64,000 nucleotides of DNA, from contig JAFGVD010000004.1 in NCBI GenBank assembly GCA_016938135.1, positions 1 through 64,000 on the forward strand. The letters are read 5' to 3'. The notes below the pieces were generated by a model. That model had not been told where the DNA came from. It did no database searches and saw nothing but the letters and a program-made list of their open reading frames with translations. Origin of the DNA: Coriobacteriia bacterium. Lineage in GTDB: Bacteria; Actinomycetota; Coriobacteriia; Anaerosomatales; Anaerosomataceae. The translations under genes and the position numbers were made by a program. The first letter of the stretch is position 1; each line of letters begins with the position of its first letter. This document shows, piece after piece, positions 39,574 to 48,481 of this stretch.

Positions 39574-39682
39574 AGTGCTTCCCCCAGAAGTCTTGCCGCA
39601 GGTACCGTGTGCAGCAGGTTACCATAATCAGCCACTTTGCACGCCACTGCATGTGAGTCTCAAGGACCATGAGGATGAAGCA

Positions 39683-39742
39683 GCCCCGGACCGCGATGTG
39701 GTCGCAGCCCGGGGCCGTCGTCGATCCGCGGACGTATCCGCG
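39683..39742 (-). terminator. Tandem hairpins downstream of uraA-like gene
   Basis: GCCCCGG(39683-39689)/CCGGGGC(39709-39715) with inner GCGA/TCGC, plus CGCGGA-CGTA-TCCGCG at 39727-39742. Confidence 0.45.
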
Positions 39743-39757
39743 TGAATCACCGTGCGC

Positions 39758-41062
39758 TTATGCTTCGGCAGCTTCTTCCGCAAGGTCTCCGCCGAAGTCC
39801 GCGCCGACCGTCTCGGCCAGTCCTTTGGACTCGCTTGGCAAGACCAGGTTCAAGATGATACCGAGCAGCGTTGCGGCAGCCATGCCAGGAAGCACATAGT
39901 CGCCGATCGGGATGACCGTGCCGGTGCCCTCCATGCCGATGCCGACCACCAGGACGACGCTTGACATGATGAGGTTGCGACTGTGGCTGTAGTCGATGCC
40001 GCTCTCCACCAGAAGGCGAAGACCGGAACTCGCTATGAGACCGAACAGGAGAAGCGAGATGCCGCCCATGACCGGTACCGGGATCGACTGGATGAAGTAC
40101 TTCAGCTTCGGCACGAATCCGCCGATGAAGAACGCCAGTCCGCCGGCCCACCAGAAGACCTGGGTAGCGTAGACCCTCGTGACCGCCATGACGCCGATGT
40201 TCTCGGCATAGGTCGTGGACGGTGTACCACCGACCATGGCGGACAGCGCGGTGGCCAGGCCGTCACCGGCGAGAGACTCAGGCAGCATGGGCGTGAAGTC
40301 TTTGCCGACGATCTCGTTGACCACGAGCAGGTGTCCGATGTGCTCGATGATGACCACGAAGGCTACCGGAGCGATGATGAGTATCGCGCCCAGGTCGAAT
40401 TCGGGGAACGTCAGCGTGGGCAGTCCGATCCACGCAGCGTCTAGGACCGGCTGGAAGTCCACCATACCCATTGGGAACGCGACTGCGTAGCCGACGATGA
40501 TGCCGAGCAGGATCGGTATGGTCGCCCAGAAGCCCTTGAAGAAGCTTGAGAAGATGATGGCGGCCGTCAGCGTGATGAGAGCCAGGATGAGGTTCTTCAT
40601 CACGAACACGTCGCCGGCGCCCTTTGTCGCCATGCTCACCGCTGTCCCGGCGAGGCCGAGACCGATGACGATGACGACCGCACCTACAAGCGCCGGGGGT
40701 AGGACCCGGTTTAGCCACTTGATGCCGAAGCCTTTGATGAATAGCGCCACGACGACGTAGATCAGACCGGCGACGACAAGTCCGCCCAGCGCGGCGGGTA
40801 CGCCTTTTGTCGCAGCTACCGCGATGATCGGGCCTATGAAAGCGAACGAGGAGCCCAGGTAGCTCGGGATCTTGCCACGCGTGAGTATCAGATACAGGAT
40901 GGTGCCCGCTCCCGATGTCATGATAGCGACTGACGGGTCGAGACCAGTGAGCAACGGTACAAGGACAGTGGCTCCGAACATGGCCATCAGGTGCTGGAAT
41001 GCGAGCGGGATGGCCTGTATAAGCGGAAGCTTCTCGTCTGTCTGGATCTCTCTTTGAGCCAT
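39758..41062 (-). CDS. Uracil/xanthine permease (NCS2 family)
   Basis: MAQREIQTDEKLPLIQAIPLAFQHLMAMFGATVLVPLLTGLDPSVA; GDGLATALSAMVGGTPSTTYAENIGVMAVTRV. Confidence 0.92.
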   Translation of the reverse strand: MAQREIQTDEKLPLIQAIPLAFQHLMAMFGATVLVPLLTGLDPSVAIMTSGAGTILYLILTRGKIPSYLGSSFAFIGPIIAVAATKGVPAALGGLVVAGLIYVVVALFIKGFGIKWLNRVLPPALVGAVVIVIGLGLAGTAVSMATKGAGDVFVMKNLILALITLTAAIIFSSFFKGFWATIPILLGIIVGYAVAFPMGMVDFQPVLDAAWIGLPTLTFPEFDLGAILIIAPVAFVVIIEHIGHLLVVNEIVGKDFTPMLPESLAGDGLATALSAMVGGTPSTTYAENIGVMAVTRVYATQVFWWAGGLAFFIGGFVPKLKYFIQSIPVPVMGGISLLLFGLIASSGLRLLVESGIDYSHSRNLIMSSVVLVVGIGMEGTGTVIPIGDYVLPGMAAATLLGIILNLVLPSESKGLAETVGADFGGDLAEEAAEA

Positions 41063-41101
41063 ATCGCCTCCTCTCCTATCTGCAGGGTTGATTTGTCATG
41101 C

Positions 41102-42475
41102 CTACGCGAACAGGGTTGCGAACACGCCGGCAGCGTCAAGGAACGCGATGACGAATGCCGCGCTGATGAAGTACATGAGCGGGTGGATCTCCTTGACCTT
41201 GCCGGTGAACAGCTTGATCAGCGTGTAGCTGATGAAGCCGAAGCCGATGCCGTAGCTGATGTTGTAGGTCAACGGGATGCCCACGATGGTGATGAATGCG
41301 GGGAACGCATCGGCGACCTCATCCCAGGAGATCTCTTTGACGCCCTTCATCATGAAGAAGCCAACGATGATGAGCGCGCCTGCCGTAATCGGGTAGATCG
41401 TGCCGCGGTCCTCGAACATAAGTCCTCCGCCGACCATGGCGATGACAGGAGCAAGGAACGCAGAAAGGGCGAAGAAGATACCTGTGACCACCGAGGTCAT
41501 ACCGGTGCGGCCACCTTCGGCGACGCCGGCTGCGGACTCGACATACGTGGTGATCGAGCTGGCTCCGAACAGACCGCCGGTGACGGCAGCCACAGAGTCT
41601 ACAGCGAGGATCTTCTTGGCGCCCGGAATGGTACCGTCCTCGTTGATGAACTTGGCCTGCTCACCGATGGCCACGACAGTGCCCATGGTGTCGAAGAAGT
41701 CAGTGAGCATGATTGCGAACACTGCCACCAGCAGCGTCGGTGTGAAGATCTGGGCAAGTGCCATACCGCCTTCGACCTGCTGGAACGGAGCGAAGAAGGT
41801 GGAAAAGTCCAGCGTACCGAACACGGCCGTCGGCAGCTCTACAACACCCAGCACGAGCGCTGCAACGGTCGCGACGGCCATACCAAGCAGGATGTCTCCG
41901 CGCACCTTGAACGCCATGAAGATCAGGATGGCGAAAAGACCGATCAACGATACCCATACATATGGCTGCGACAAGTCCCCAAGCTTCACGAGCGTGATGG
42001 GGTCTGGCCCGATAAGGCCGCTCTCGTTCAGGCCGATGGTCGTGATGAACAGACCGATGCCCACGCCGATGGCACGCTTGAGGCTCATGGGGATCGCGTT
42101 CATGACCGCCTCGCGGAATCCTGTCAAGACAAGCACCAGGATGATGAGACCTTCAATGAAGATCACAGACATGCCTACCTGCCACGGAACGTTCGCCTGC
42201 TGGAAACCGATGACCGAGAAGGTCACAACGGCGTTCAGGCCCATGCCTGATGCCAAAGCAAGCGGGCGATTGGCGATAAGACCCATCGCGATACACATGA
42301 GGGCCGCGCCCAGTGCCGTCGCAGTTGCCGCGCCCTCGAAGGGTACGCCTGCAGCCGAGAGGATCCCTGGGTTCACGAAGATGATGTATGCCATGGTCAT
42401 GAACGTCGTGAGTCCTGCGATGATCTCGGTCTTCAGATCCGTTCCACGCTCTTTGAACTTGAAGAACTGTTCCAT
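41102..42475 (-). CDS. NCS2 family permease, AzgA/PbuG-type (adenine/guanine/hypoxanthine)
   Basis: FKERGTDLKTEIIAGLTTFMTMAYIIFVNPGILS; ALASGMGLNAVVTFSVI; RBS AAAGGA upstream. Confidence 0.92.
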   Translation of the reverse strand: MEQFFKFKERGTDLKTEIIAGLTTFMTMAYIIFVNPGILSAAGVPFEGAATATALGAALMCIAMGLIANRPLALASGMGLNAVVTFSVIGFQQANVPWQVGMSVIFIEGLIILVLVLTGFREAVMNAIPMSLKRAIGVGIGLFITTIGLNESGLIGPDPITLVKLGDLSQPYVWVSLIGLFAILIFMAFKVRGDILLGMAVATVAALVLGVVELPTAVFGTLDFSTFFAPFQQVEGGMALAQIFTPTLLVAVFAIMLTDFFDTMGTVVAIGEQAKFINEDGTIPGAKKILAVDSVAAVTGGLFGASSITTYVESAAGVAEGGRTGMTSVVTGIFFALSAFLAPVIAMVGGGLMFEDRGTIYPITAGALIIVGFFMMKGVKEISWDEVADAFPAFITIVGIPLTYNISYGIGFGFISYTLIKLFTGKVKEIHPLMYFISAAFVIAFLDAAGVFATLFA

Positions 42476-42516
42476 CTCACCATGTCCTTTCGCTGTAGTC
42501 CTTGCGGGTTATTGCC

Positions 42517-42600
42517 GGTCGATGCCGGCCGTCGCACGGATCCCTCCGATCCAGACGACGCTACCTGAGGGGGCATCCCCCCTTTCGTCGGCTATCGACC
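42517..42600 (-). ncRNA. Candidate structured 5' leader (three-way-junction-like) of the AzgA/PbuG-type permease; class unknown
   Basis: Minus-strand GGTCGATAGCC/GGCATCGACC closing helix; inner hairpins AGGGGG-GATG-CCCCCT and CGTCG-TCT-GGATC-GGAGG-GATCC-GTG-CGACG. Confidence 0.45.
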
Positions 42601-42634
42601 GCGTATGTGTTATGTAAAGTAACGCCTCCGGTGA

Positions 42635-43132
42635 TCATGTCTGCTCGTCCGTCCAGACCGGGCCGAGATACTGTGCGGGCGTCCTGAAGCCGGATGAGAT
42701 CGCTGCCAGCAGGTCCACTGCAATCGGTGGGCGCAGGTCAAGGTTGAGGATTTCTGCGGGCTCGATCAGTTCGACGCCTTCGATAGAGGGGTCCAGTGGG
42801 CTTCGAAGCAGTGCGCCGCCTGTCATCTCGGAATGGAATGTGATGTTGACGAGGTGCCTGTGGCCATCGGGCGCGATGGTGTCGTTGATGAAGAGTGGTT
42901 CCCCTATCACACACTCGAGGCCGGTCTCTTCCAAGACCTCGCGGCGGAGTGCTTGTTCGAGTGTCTCACCGTGGTCGACTCCACCTCCGGGAAGCAGGTA
43001 GTAAGGCTCTCCACTCATGCGTTGTCGCACGAGCAGAAGCCTGCTTCCGACGAGAATGACCGCCGCTACGCGCACGCGCGGGCCGTCAGACGCCGGTGCT
43101 ACCAAAGCCGCCCTCCCCTCGGACTGTTTCAT
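42635..43132 (-). CDS. NUDIX hydrolase (start uncertain: 43162, 43132 or GTG 43075)
   Basis: [28 protein letters not shown] (Nudix box). Confidence 0.85.
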   Translation of the reverse strand: MKQSEGRAALVAPASDGPRVRVAAVILVGSRLLLVRQRMSGEPYYLLPGGGVDHGETLEQALRREVLEETGLECVIGEPLFINDTIAPDGHRHLVNITFHSEMTGGALLRSPLDPSIEGVELIEPAEILNLDLRPPIAVDLLAAISSGFRTPAQYLGPVWTDEQT

Positions 43133-43517
43133 CCAATTCGGAGACTTCAACGAGTTGGGCACATGTGACCTGCTGTATGACGAGTTGGGCGATCTTGTCG
43201 CCGCGACAGATAATGATGGGAGTGTCAGGATCGAGGTTTATGGCGATTACTTTGATCTCACCGCGATAGTGGCTGTCGATGAGGCCGGGCGTGTTCACGA
43301 GGCTGAGGCCCTGCTTGATGGCAAGACCGCTCCTGGGCTGCACGAATCCCGCATGCCCCTCGGGGATGGCGACCGCAATGCCGGTAGGCACGAGTGCGCG
43401 ACTGAACGGTTCCAACGTCACGTCTTCGGCGGCGAACAGATCCAGTCCGGCATCGCCCTCGTGTGCATAGCGCGGAAGCGGAAGTCCTGTGTCCAGTCGC
43501 TTGATCTGCAGTCGCAT
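43086..43517 (-). CDS. dut: dUTP diphosphatase
   Basis: [75 protein letters not shown]. Confidence 0.94.
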   Translation of the reverse strand: MRLQIKRLDTGLPLPRYAHEGDAGLDLFAAEDVTLEPFSRALVPTGIAVAIPEGHAGFVQPRSGLAIKQGLSLVNTPGLIDSHYRGEIKVIAINLDPDTPIIICRGDKIAQLVIQQVTCAQLVEVSELDETVRGEGGFGSTGV

Positions 43518-43527
43518 GCGGTCCTCT

Positions 43528-44256
43528 CTAGGCTCCTCGAACAATGGTGGGCAGGTGTTCAGCGCAACGATCCGCCGCATCGTGCAACAGATCCGGCGAG
43601 AAAGGCGCCACGATCCCCGCACGGGGGTCCAGTGTCGTATCCGGGACGAACTGTTGGATCGCATACAGAGCGCCGCCGCTCAGTGTCTTAGCAAGCCTGG
43701 GAAGGTCATCGATGGTGACCGCACCCGGGTACGCAGTGGTGCGGAACTCATGCGGTACTCCACAACGGCGGAGCAGAGCGATTGTCCGCTCGACACGCAT
43801 CGCACTCCCCGGACGTCCCACGAGGTCGTCGTAGCGATCGAATGTGGTCTTGATGTCGAGTGCCACATAGGAAATAAGACCCATGGCCAGCAGGGTCTCG
43901 AGCGTATCCGGGTTGGTGCCATTGGTGTCGAGCTTGATCTCGTAGCCAAGGCGTATCAGTGAATGAAGTAGCGGGATGATGGCCGGGTCGTCGGTCGGTT
44001 CGCCGCCAGTGACCACTACGCCGTCAAGCCAGGCACGTTTGTCTTGAAGGTGCTGTTCCAGCTGCGACCACTCGGTGTCAGCAGAGCCTGCCGATATGAG
44101 TGATGGGTTGTGGCAAAACGGGCACCGTAACGAGCATCCCGCAAGAAAGACGGTCGAGGTCAGGCGACCCGGCCAGTCGATCATGCCGGCCGGCATCCAG
44201 CCTGCGATGCGGGTGCTGGGAGCCGAGGTTGTTGCTCTGAGTGCCGGGGATGTCAT
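43528..44256 (-). CDS. nrdG: Anaerobic ribonucleoside-triphosphate reductase activating protein (radical SAM)
   Basis: [29 protein letters not shown] (CxxxCxxC), [11 protein letters not shown]; start MTSPALR at 44256. Confidence 0.9.
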   Translation of the reverse strand: MTSPALRATTSAPSTRIAGWMPAGMIDWPGRLTSTVFLAGCSLRCPFCHNPSLISAGSADTEWSQLEQHLQDKRAWLDGVVVTGGEPTDDPAIIPLLHSLIRLGYEIKLDTNGTNPDTLETLLAMGLISYVALDIKTTFDRYDDLVGRPGSAMRVERTIALLRRCGVPHEFRTTAYPGAVTIDDLPRLAKTLSGGALYAIQQFVPDTTLDPRAGIVAPFSPDLLHDAADRCAEHLPTIVRGA

Positions 44257-44260
44257 CGAT

Positions 44261-44506
44261 CTAGTTTGCAAGGACGGTATGGAGAGCTGCGCTGGTAGGC
44301 GCTTCTCCGCGCCATGCCGCGACCTCGTGTCCGAGGGAGTCAAAAACCAGCACCGAAGGTGTGGCAAGGACTCCGTGGAAGGAGGCTTCAGCGAGTCCAT
44401 CGATGGAGTCAACGTCATATACCGAGACATTCAAGAGCCCCTCACAGGCTCTTTTTGCTGCAGGACACCGGGGGCAGTCCTCTTTCACGAACAGCTTCAC
44501 TTCCAT
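44261..44506 (-). CDS. Glutaredoxin/thioredoxin-like protein (NrdH-like)
   Basis: MEVKLFVKEDCPRCPAAKRAC (CPRC redox motif), ATPSVLVFDSLGHEV; sits between nrdG and nrdD. Confidence 0.82.
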   Translation of the reverse strand: MEVKLFVKEDCPRCPAAKRACEGLLNVSVYDVDSIDGLAEASFHGVLATPSVLVFDSLGHEVAAWRGEAPTSAALHTVLAN

Positions 44507-44535
44507 TGTCACTCCCTCGTGCGTCCGGTCGTCTA

Positions 44536-46680
44536 TTACGATGCTTGCTGGCCAGGTACAGGTGATGAGGTGCCCAGATCCGTGCGCACGCGGTCGTAGA
44601 GCTCGCCGACCTTGCTGCGATTCCACGTCTGGACCTTGCTGAAGTAGCCCACGATACGCGTAACGCCGTACACTTCCATTGAGCCGCAGAGCGGACACTG
44701 TGCCTTCAGTCCCCTACTGGTACGGCGGCACGATTCGCATACTGTGAACTCCGGACTGAACGCTATCTGGGAGCACTGGGTGTTATGGAAGGTCTTGACC
44801 ACGAAGGACTCGATCGCCTTGGGGTCGGGTTCGCTCTCTCCAAGCCACACGTGTACGATGGCGCCTGCTTCGATCAGTGGATGGAAGCGGGACTGGTCTT
44901 GTACTCGCGTGATGTAGTCTATGGGCGCATCCGCCGCCATGTGAATCGAGTTCGTGTAGTAGTAGTTGCCGCTTGTGACATCGCCTTTGACGACTTCACT
45001 CGTCAACTGCGGCCAGTACTTCATGTCCAACTTGGCCAGGCGATAGCCCGCTGATTCCGCCGGGCTTTCTTCAAGGACCATGTTGATGTTGTAGCGCTTG
45101 GAGAGCTCCCGGCACTTGAGGCTCATGGCGGATATGACCCTCAGGCCGAACCTGAGAGCGTCTTCACCTTCATGGAGCTGCCGACCGGTGTGCACCTGGA
45201 CCAGTTCGTTGAGTCCGATCAGTCCGGCCAGGTATGTCAGTCTGTCCATATTGAGATACGGCTGACCATCCAGTGTTTGAGTCAGTAGTCCGAGCGGACC
45301 TTCGGAACCAAGATCCATCAGCTCCTTGATGAACTCGCGCTTCTGTACGTGTGCTTTGGCAACCAATTCCAGTGCCTTGTTGAGCTCCATGAACAGTGCC
45401 TGGTCGTTACCTTGCGCCTTGTACGCGATACGCGGGAGGTTGATGGTGACGTTCTGGAGCGCGGAGAAGCGCATCCGTTCAGGTGTCTTCGTTTCTCCGA
45501 GCTGCTCCTCGCTCAACTTCAACTTGAGCCTGCAGCACTGGGACACCGTGACCTCGTCACCGCGGTCGAAGACGAAGTATGTAATCCCTTGTTTTGACGC
45601 GACCGTACAGGCAAGCTCCATGAACTCTTCGTGGCCTGCCGTGTTGAAGAAGTCCTGGTTGATGTGAAGAAGCGGCTTGGGGAATACGAAAGTCTTCCCA
45701 TGAGCGTCGCCACGCATGTACACGTTGAACATCGCGCGGACGAAAGCCTGAGCTTCTTTCTCGTACTCTTTGTAGGTCTTGCCCGTGTATTCGCCACCGG
45801 GGCCGATCGCTGGTGTGTCTGCGAAGTGACGCGGAACGTTGTAGTAGAGATTGAAGTCTGTGAACACGACCTGGCTGCCGCGGGCTCCGGCCAGCTGATT
45901 GAATTCGAAGATGAGCATCTGCGCGAGCTGGTCGATCTCGTCCTCGGTCTTGCCCACAAGGTAGGGCGCGAAGAAGACGTTCACAGCCTCCCATCCCACC
46001 GCTCCCGCATAGTGTGCCTGCAGCGCAGCAGCCATCTTGACCATATGGCCGATAAGGACCTCGGGATGCTTGGCCGGTTTTGAGACTGACGTGATATTCG
46101 GGAGATTGAGCCCGTACTTCTTGATGTACTCAAGCGAGTGGCCGCCGCAGTAAGGACGGATGATGAAACCAAGATCGTGAAGATGGAGGTCGCCAACGTA
46201 ATGGGCTTCGGCGACATCTTCGCTGAACACTCTGCGCAGTGCGAACTCCTTCAAGATCGTCTCGGCGATGGTCAGGTTGATCGACTCAGGGTTGTGAGTG
46301 GTGTTGCTGTTCTCCTTGTTGGCGTTGGTGATGATCTGCTCGACATCCCACATCGGCAGCCCGAGCTGGCTGTGTCGCTGGTGCATGACCGTCAGCCCAC
46401 GCTCGAGGAACTCAAGGTCGACGAGCTCACGGATAATGGCCGTGGTCACCGTCATGAGGTTGCTGCGCTCGATGCGGTCCTCGACCGCCGCAGCGATCTC
46501 TTCTGCAAGCGTGGCCTCTGTGCCGGCCTCCTTGATCAAGGAATCGACGATCTTGACCCGATCCCAGGTGTCGATCTCCTGGCGGGAGTTTGTGGAGACG
46601 AGCAGTGCGATGTCGGTGCTGTCCGCTTGCCCGGCGGACTGGGACGGCTTGATCACATTCACGACACGTTCAAGAACCAT
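44536..46680 (-). CDS. nrdD: Anaerobic ribonucleoside-triphosphate reductase
   Basis: N-terminal ATP-cone-like segment, GQ..HNPESINLTIAETILKEFALRRVFSEDVAEAHYVGDLHLHDLG, C-terminal CxxC...CPLCG and RIVGYFS radical region. Confidence 0.93.
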   Translation of the reverse strand: MVLERVVNVIKPSQSAGQADSTDIALLVSTNSRQEIDTWDRVKIVDSLIKEAGTEATLAEEIAAAVEDRIERSNLMTVTTAIIRELVDLEFLERGLTVMHQRHSQLGLPMWDVEQIITNANKENSNTTHNPESINLTIAETILKEFALRRVFSEDVAEAHYVGDLHLHDLGFIIRPYCGGHSLEYIKKYGLNLPNITSVSKPAKHPEVLIGHMVKMAAALQAHYAGAVGWEAVNVFFAPYLVGKTEDEIDQLAQMLIFEFNQLAGARGSQVVFTDFNLYYNVPRHFADTPAIGPGGEYTGKTYKEYEKEAQAFVRAMFNVYMRGDAHGKTFVFPKPLLHINQDFFNTAGHEEFMELACTVASKQGITYFVFDRGDEVTVSQCCRLKLKLSEEQLGETKTPERMRFSALQNVTINLPRIAYKAQGNDQALFMELNKALELVAKAHVQKREFIKELMDLGSEGPLGLLTQTLDGQPYLNMDRLTYLAGLIGLNELVQVHTGRQLHEGEDALRFGLRVISAMSLKCRELSKRYNINMVLEESPAESAGYRLAKLDMKYWPQLTSEVVKGDVTSGNYYYTNSIHMAADAPIDYITRVQDQSRFHPLIEAGAIVHVWLGESEPDPKAIESFVVKTFHNTQCSQIAFSPEFTVCESCRRTSRGLKAQCPLCGSMEVYGVTRIVGYFSKVQTWNRSKVGELYDRVRTDLGTSSPVPGQQAS

Positions 46681-46763
46681 TCCGATGCACCTCGTTCACT
46701 CTGCTGTCAGCACGTACTCACGGACTTCACACCGTCATTGCGGGTCGTAGGGCAAGTCCCTGT

Positions 46764-47210
46764 CTATCCGAGCTTCTTGAGCTCTGATGTGAATTCGTCC
46801 AGGTCTGTGAACTCTTTGTAGACCGAGGCGAATCGGATATAGGCGACCTTATCGAGTTCAAGAAGACGGCGAAGCACAAGGTCACCAAGCTGCTTGGCCG
46901 GAATCTCGTAGTGGAACGTGTTGTGAAGCTCCGTTTCGATGTCGTCTATGAGTTCTTCAAGCTCAGCCGTCGTGACCGGTCTCTTAGCGGTTGCCACCAC
47001 AAGCCCGCGCAGTAGCTTGCCTCGGTCGAAAGGCTCGCTTCTCTGGTCTTTCTTGACCACCATGAGGGGCATCTCTTCACGCCGCTCATAGGTGGTGAAC
47101 CGTTGGGTGCACTCCAGGCACTCACGCCTGCGTCGAATCGCATCCTGGGACTCGGAAACACGTGAATCGACGACCTTGGTCTCATCGTGACCACAAAATG
47201 GACACCGCAT
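46764..47210 (-). CDS. nrdR: Transcriptional repressor NrdR
   Basis: MRCPFCGHDETKVVDSRVSESQDAIRRRRECLECTQRFTTYER. Confidence 0.97.
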   Translation of the reverse strand: MRCPFCGHDETKVVDSRVSESQDAIRRRRECLECTQRFTTYERREEMPLMVVKKDQRSEPFDRGKLLRGLVVATAKRPVTTAELEELIDDIETELHNTFHYEIPAKQLGDLVLRRLLELDKVAYIRFASVYKEFTDLDEFTSELKKLG

Positions 47211-47283
47211 GGCGATACCCCCACATCTAGGCTCTAAAGCAGCCTAGCACACAACATCTGGGGCAGACAACGGGAGGATTATG

Positions 47284-47652
47284 CTAGTTCTGGGCCAAAG
47301 TAGTACCACTGTGAGAGTCCGACGGGATGATCAGGAGTTGTCCGGTCACCACCCCGCCGTTCGTCACGCCATTCATGCGACGTATCAGCGACACGTTCTC
47401 CGCAGTGCTCATTCCGGCAACAGGGTTGGATGCAGCGATCTCCCAGAGTGTGTCTGACTCGCCGACTTTCACGGTGATGCTGTCTTGTGGAATGGAGCGA
47501 TCGTGCAACAGAGATGGTCCCACCGCCGCGGCAAGGAGCGTCACTGCGAACAACACGAGGATCCCTATCTCGACCGGAGTGAAGTGGGTCGAACCGGGCT
47601 TCGCCGGACGGGCACGACGCCTGGCGTGTTCAATGGTGAGTGTGTTGTGCAT
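47284..47652 (-). CDS. Single-TM LysM protein (SOS-associated YneA-like candidate)
   Basis: TM segment, ITVKVGESDTLWEIAASNPVAGMSTAENVSLIRRMNGVTNGGVVTGQLLIIP LysM; RBS GGAGG before ATG 47652; divergent from lexA. Confidence 0.78.
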   Translation of the reverse strand: MHNTLTIEHARRRARPAKPGSTHFTPVEIGILVLFAVTLLAAAVGPSLLHDRSIPQDSITVKVGESDTLWEIAASNPVAGMSTAENVSLIRRMNGVTNGGVVTGQLLIIPSDSHSGTTLAQN

Positions 47653-47721
47653 GTGAATCGTTCCTCCCTGGACCATTCCGACTGGCAGGAGCACCTTATC
47701 GGTCAGGTCTGACATTCACAG

Positions 47722-47735
47722 CGAACAGGTGTTCT
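47722..47735. promoter_or_regulatory. LexA/SOS box 1
   Basis: CGAACAGGTGTTCT, 13/14 match to CGAACN4GTTCG-type palindrome. Confidence 0.75.
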
Positions 47736-47750
47736 GTACGTATTCTAAAG

Positions 47751-47764
47751 CGAACATGTGTTCG
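47751..47764. promoter_or_regulatory. LexA/SOS box 2 (perfect half-sites)
   Basis: CGAAC-ATGT-GTTCG. Confidence 0.88.
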
Positions 47765-47780
47765 TATGCAAGCCGCAACA

Positions 47781-47794
47781 CGAACGTCTGTTTG
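47781..47794. promoter_or_regulatory. LexA/SOS box 3 (degenerate)
   Basis: CGAAC-GTCT-GTTTG. Confidence 0.65.
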
Positions 47795-47827
47795 CGTGAC
47801 CTTCCGGGGTGGCGTACACTGGCCACA

Positions 47828-47841
47828 CGAACACGCTTTCG
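47828..47841. promoter_or_regulatory. LexA/SOS box 4 (degenerate)
   Basis: CGAAC-ACGC-TTTCG, 17 nt before the lexA ATG. Confidence 0.4.
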
Positions 47842-47857
47842 GTGCAGGGGGTCTGTG

Positions 47858-48481
47858 ATGGTGTACAAACGAGAGCTGACGAAGCGTCAGCAAGAGATCC
47901 TCGATTACATCCGATCCGAGATTCATCGGCGTGGATTCCCGCCGTCTGTCAGAGAGATCGGCGAGGCTGTCGGACTCTCCTCTTCCTCCACCGTGCACTC
48001 GCACCTAGCGGCATTGGAGAAGAAGGGCTTCATCCGAAGAGATCCCAGCAAGCCGCGTGCGCTGGAGGTCCTAGACTACCGGGATACGCAGCGTGCGGTG
48101 GACCTGGGTTCAGTACAGGCGGTACCGGTATTGGGCCAGGTGGCCGCGGGCTCTCCTATCCTCGCAGCCGAGAACATCGAGTCTACGATGTCGCTCCCAA
48201 CGGAGCTGGCCGGCGAGCAGACTTTCATACTGAGAGTCAAAGGTGAGAGCATGATCGAGGCCGGCATACTGGACGGTGATTTCGTTGTGGTCAGGCAGCA
48301 GTCCACGGCCACCAACGGCGATATCGTGGTTGCGATGCTGGACGACTCCGCCACAGTCAAGCGGTTCTTCAAGGAGTCCGACCGTGTGCGCCTACAGCCT
48401 GAGAACTCCTCGATGGAGCCTATCTTCAGCAGGGATGTCACCATCCTGGGCAAGGTCGTCGCCCTCTTCCGCCGCGTCTAG
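47858..48481 (+). CDS. lexA: LexA repressor
   Basis: [61 protein letters not shown] cleavage site VAAGSP, catalytic S (KGESMI) and K. Confidence 0.97.
   Translation: MVYKRELTKRQQEILDYIRSEIHRRGFPPSVREIGEAVGLSSSSTVHSHLAALEKKGFIRRDPSKPRALEVLDYRDTQRAVDLGSVQAVPVLGQVAAGSPILAAENIESTMSLPTELAGEQTFILRVKGESMIEAGILDGDFVVVRQQSTATNGDIVVAMLDDSATVKRFFKESDRVRLQPENSSMEPIFSRDVTILGKVVALFRRV

Noticed and set aside
42517-42600. Classical purine (guanine/adenine) riboswitch
   Set aside because: Three-way-junction shape is tempting, but conserved junction sequences (UAUA / UUUCUAC-type) and kissing loops are absent.
40991-42617. Plus-strand ORFs of 419 and 405 aa over the AzgA/PbuG-type permease
   Set aside because: Composition artefacts antisense to a well-supported permease on the minus strand.
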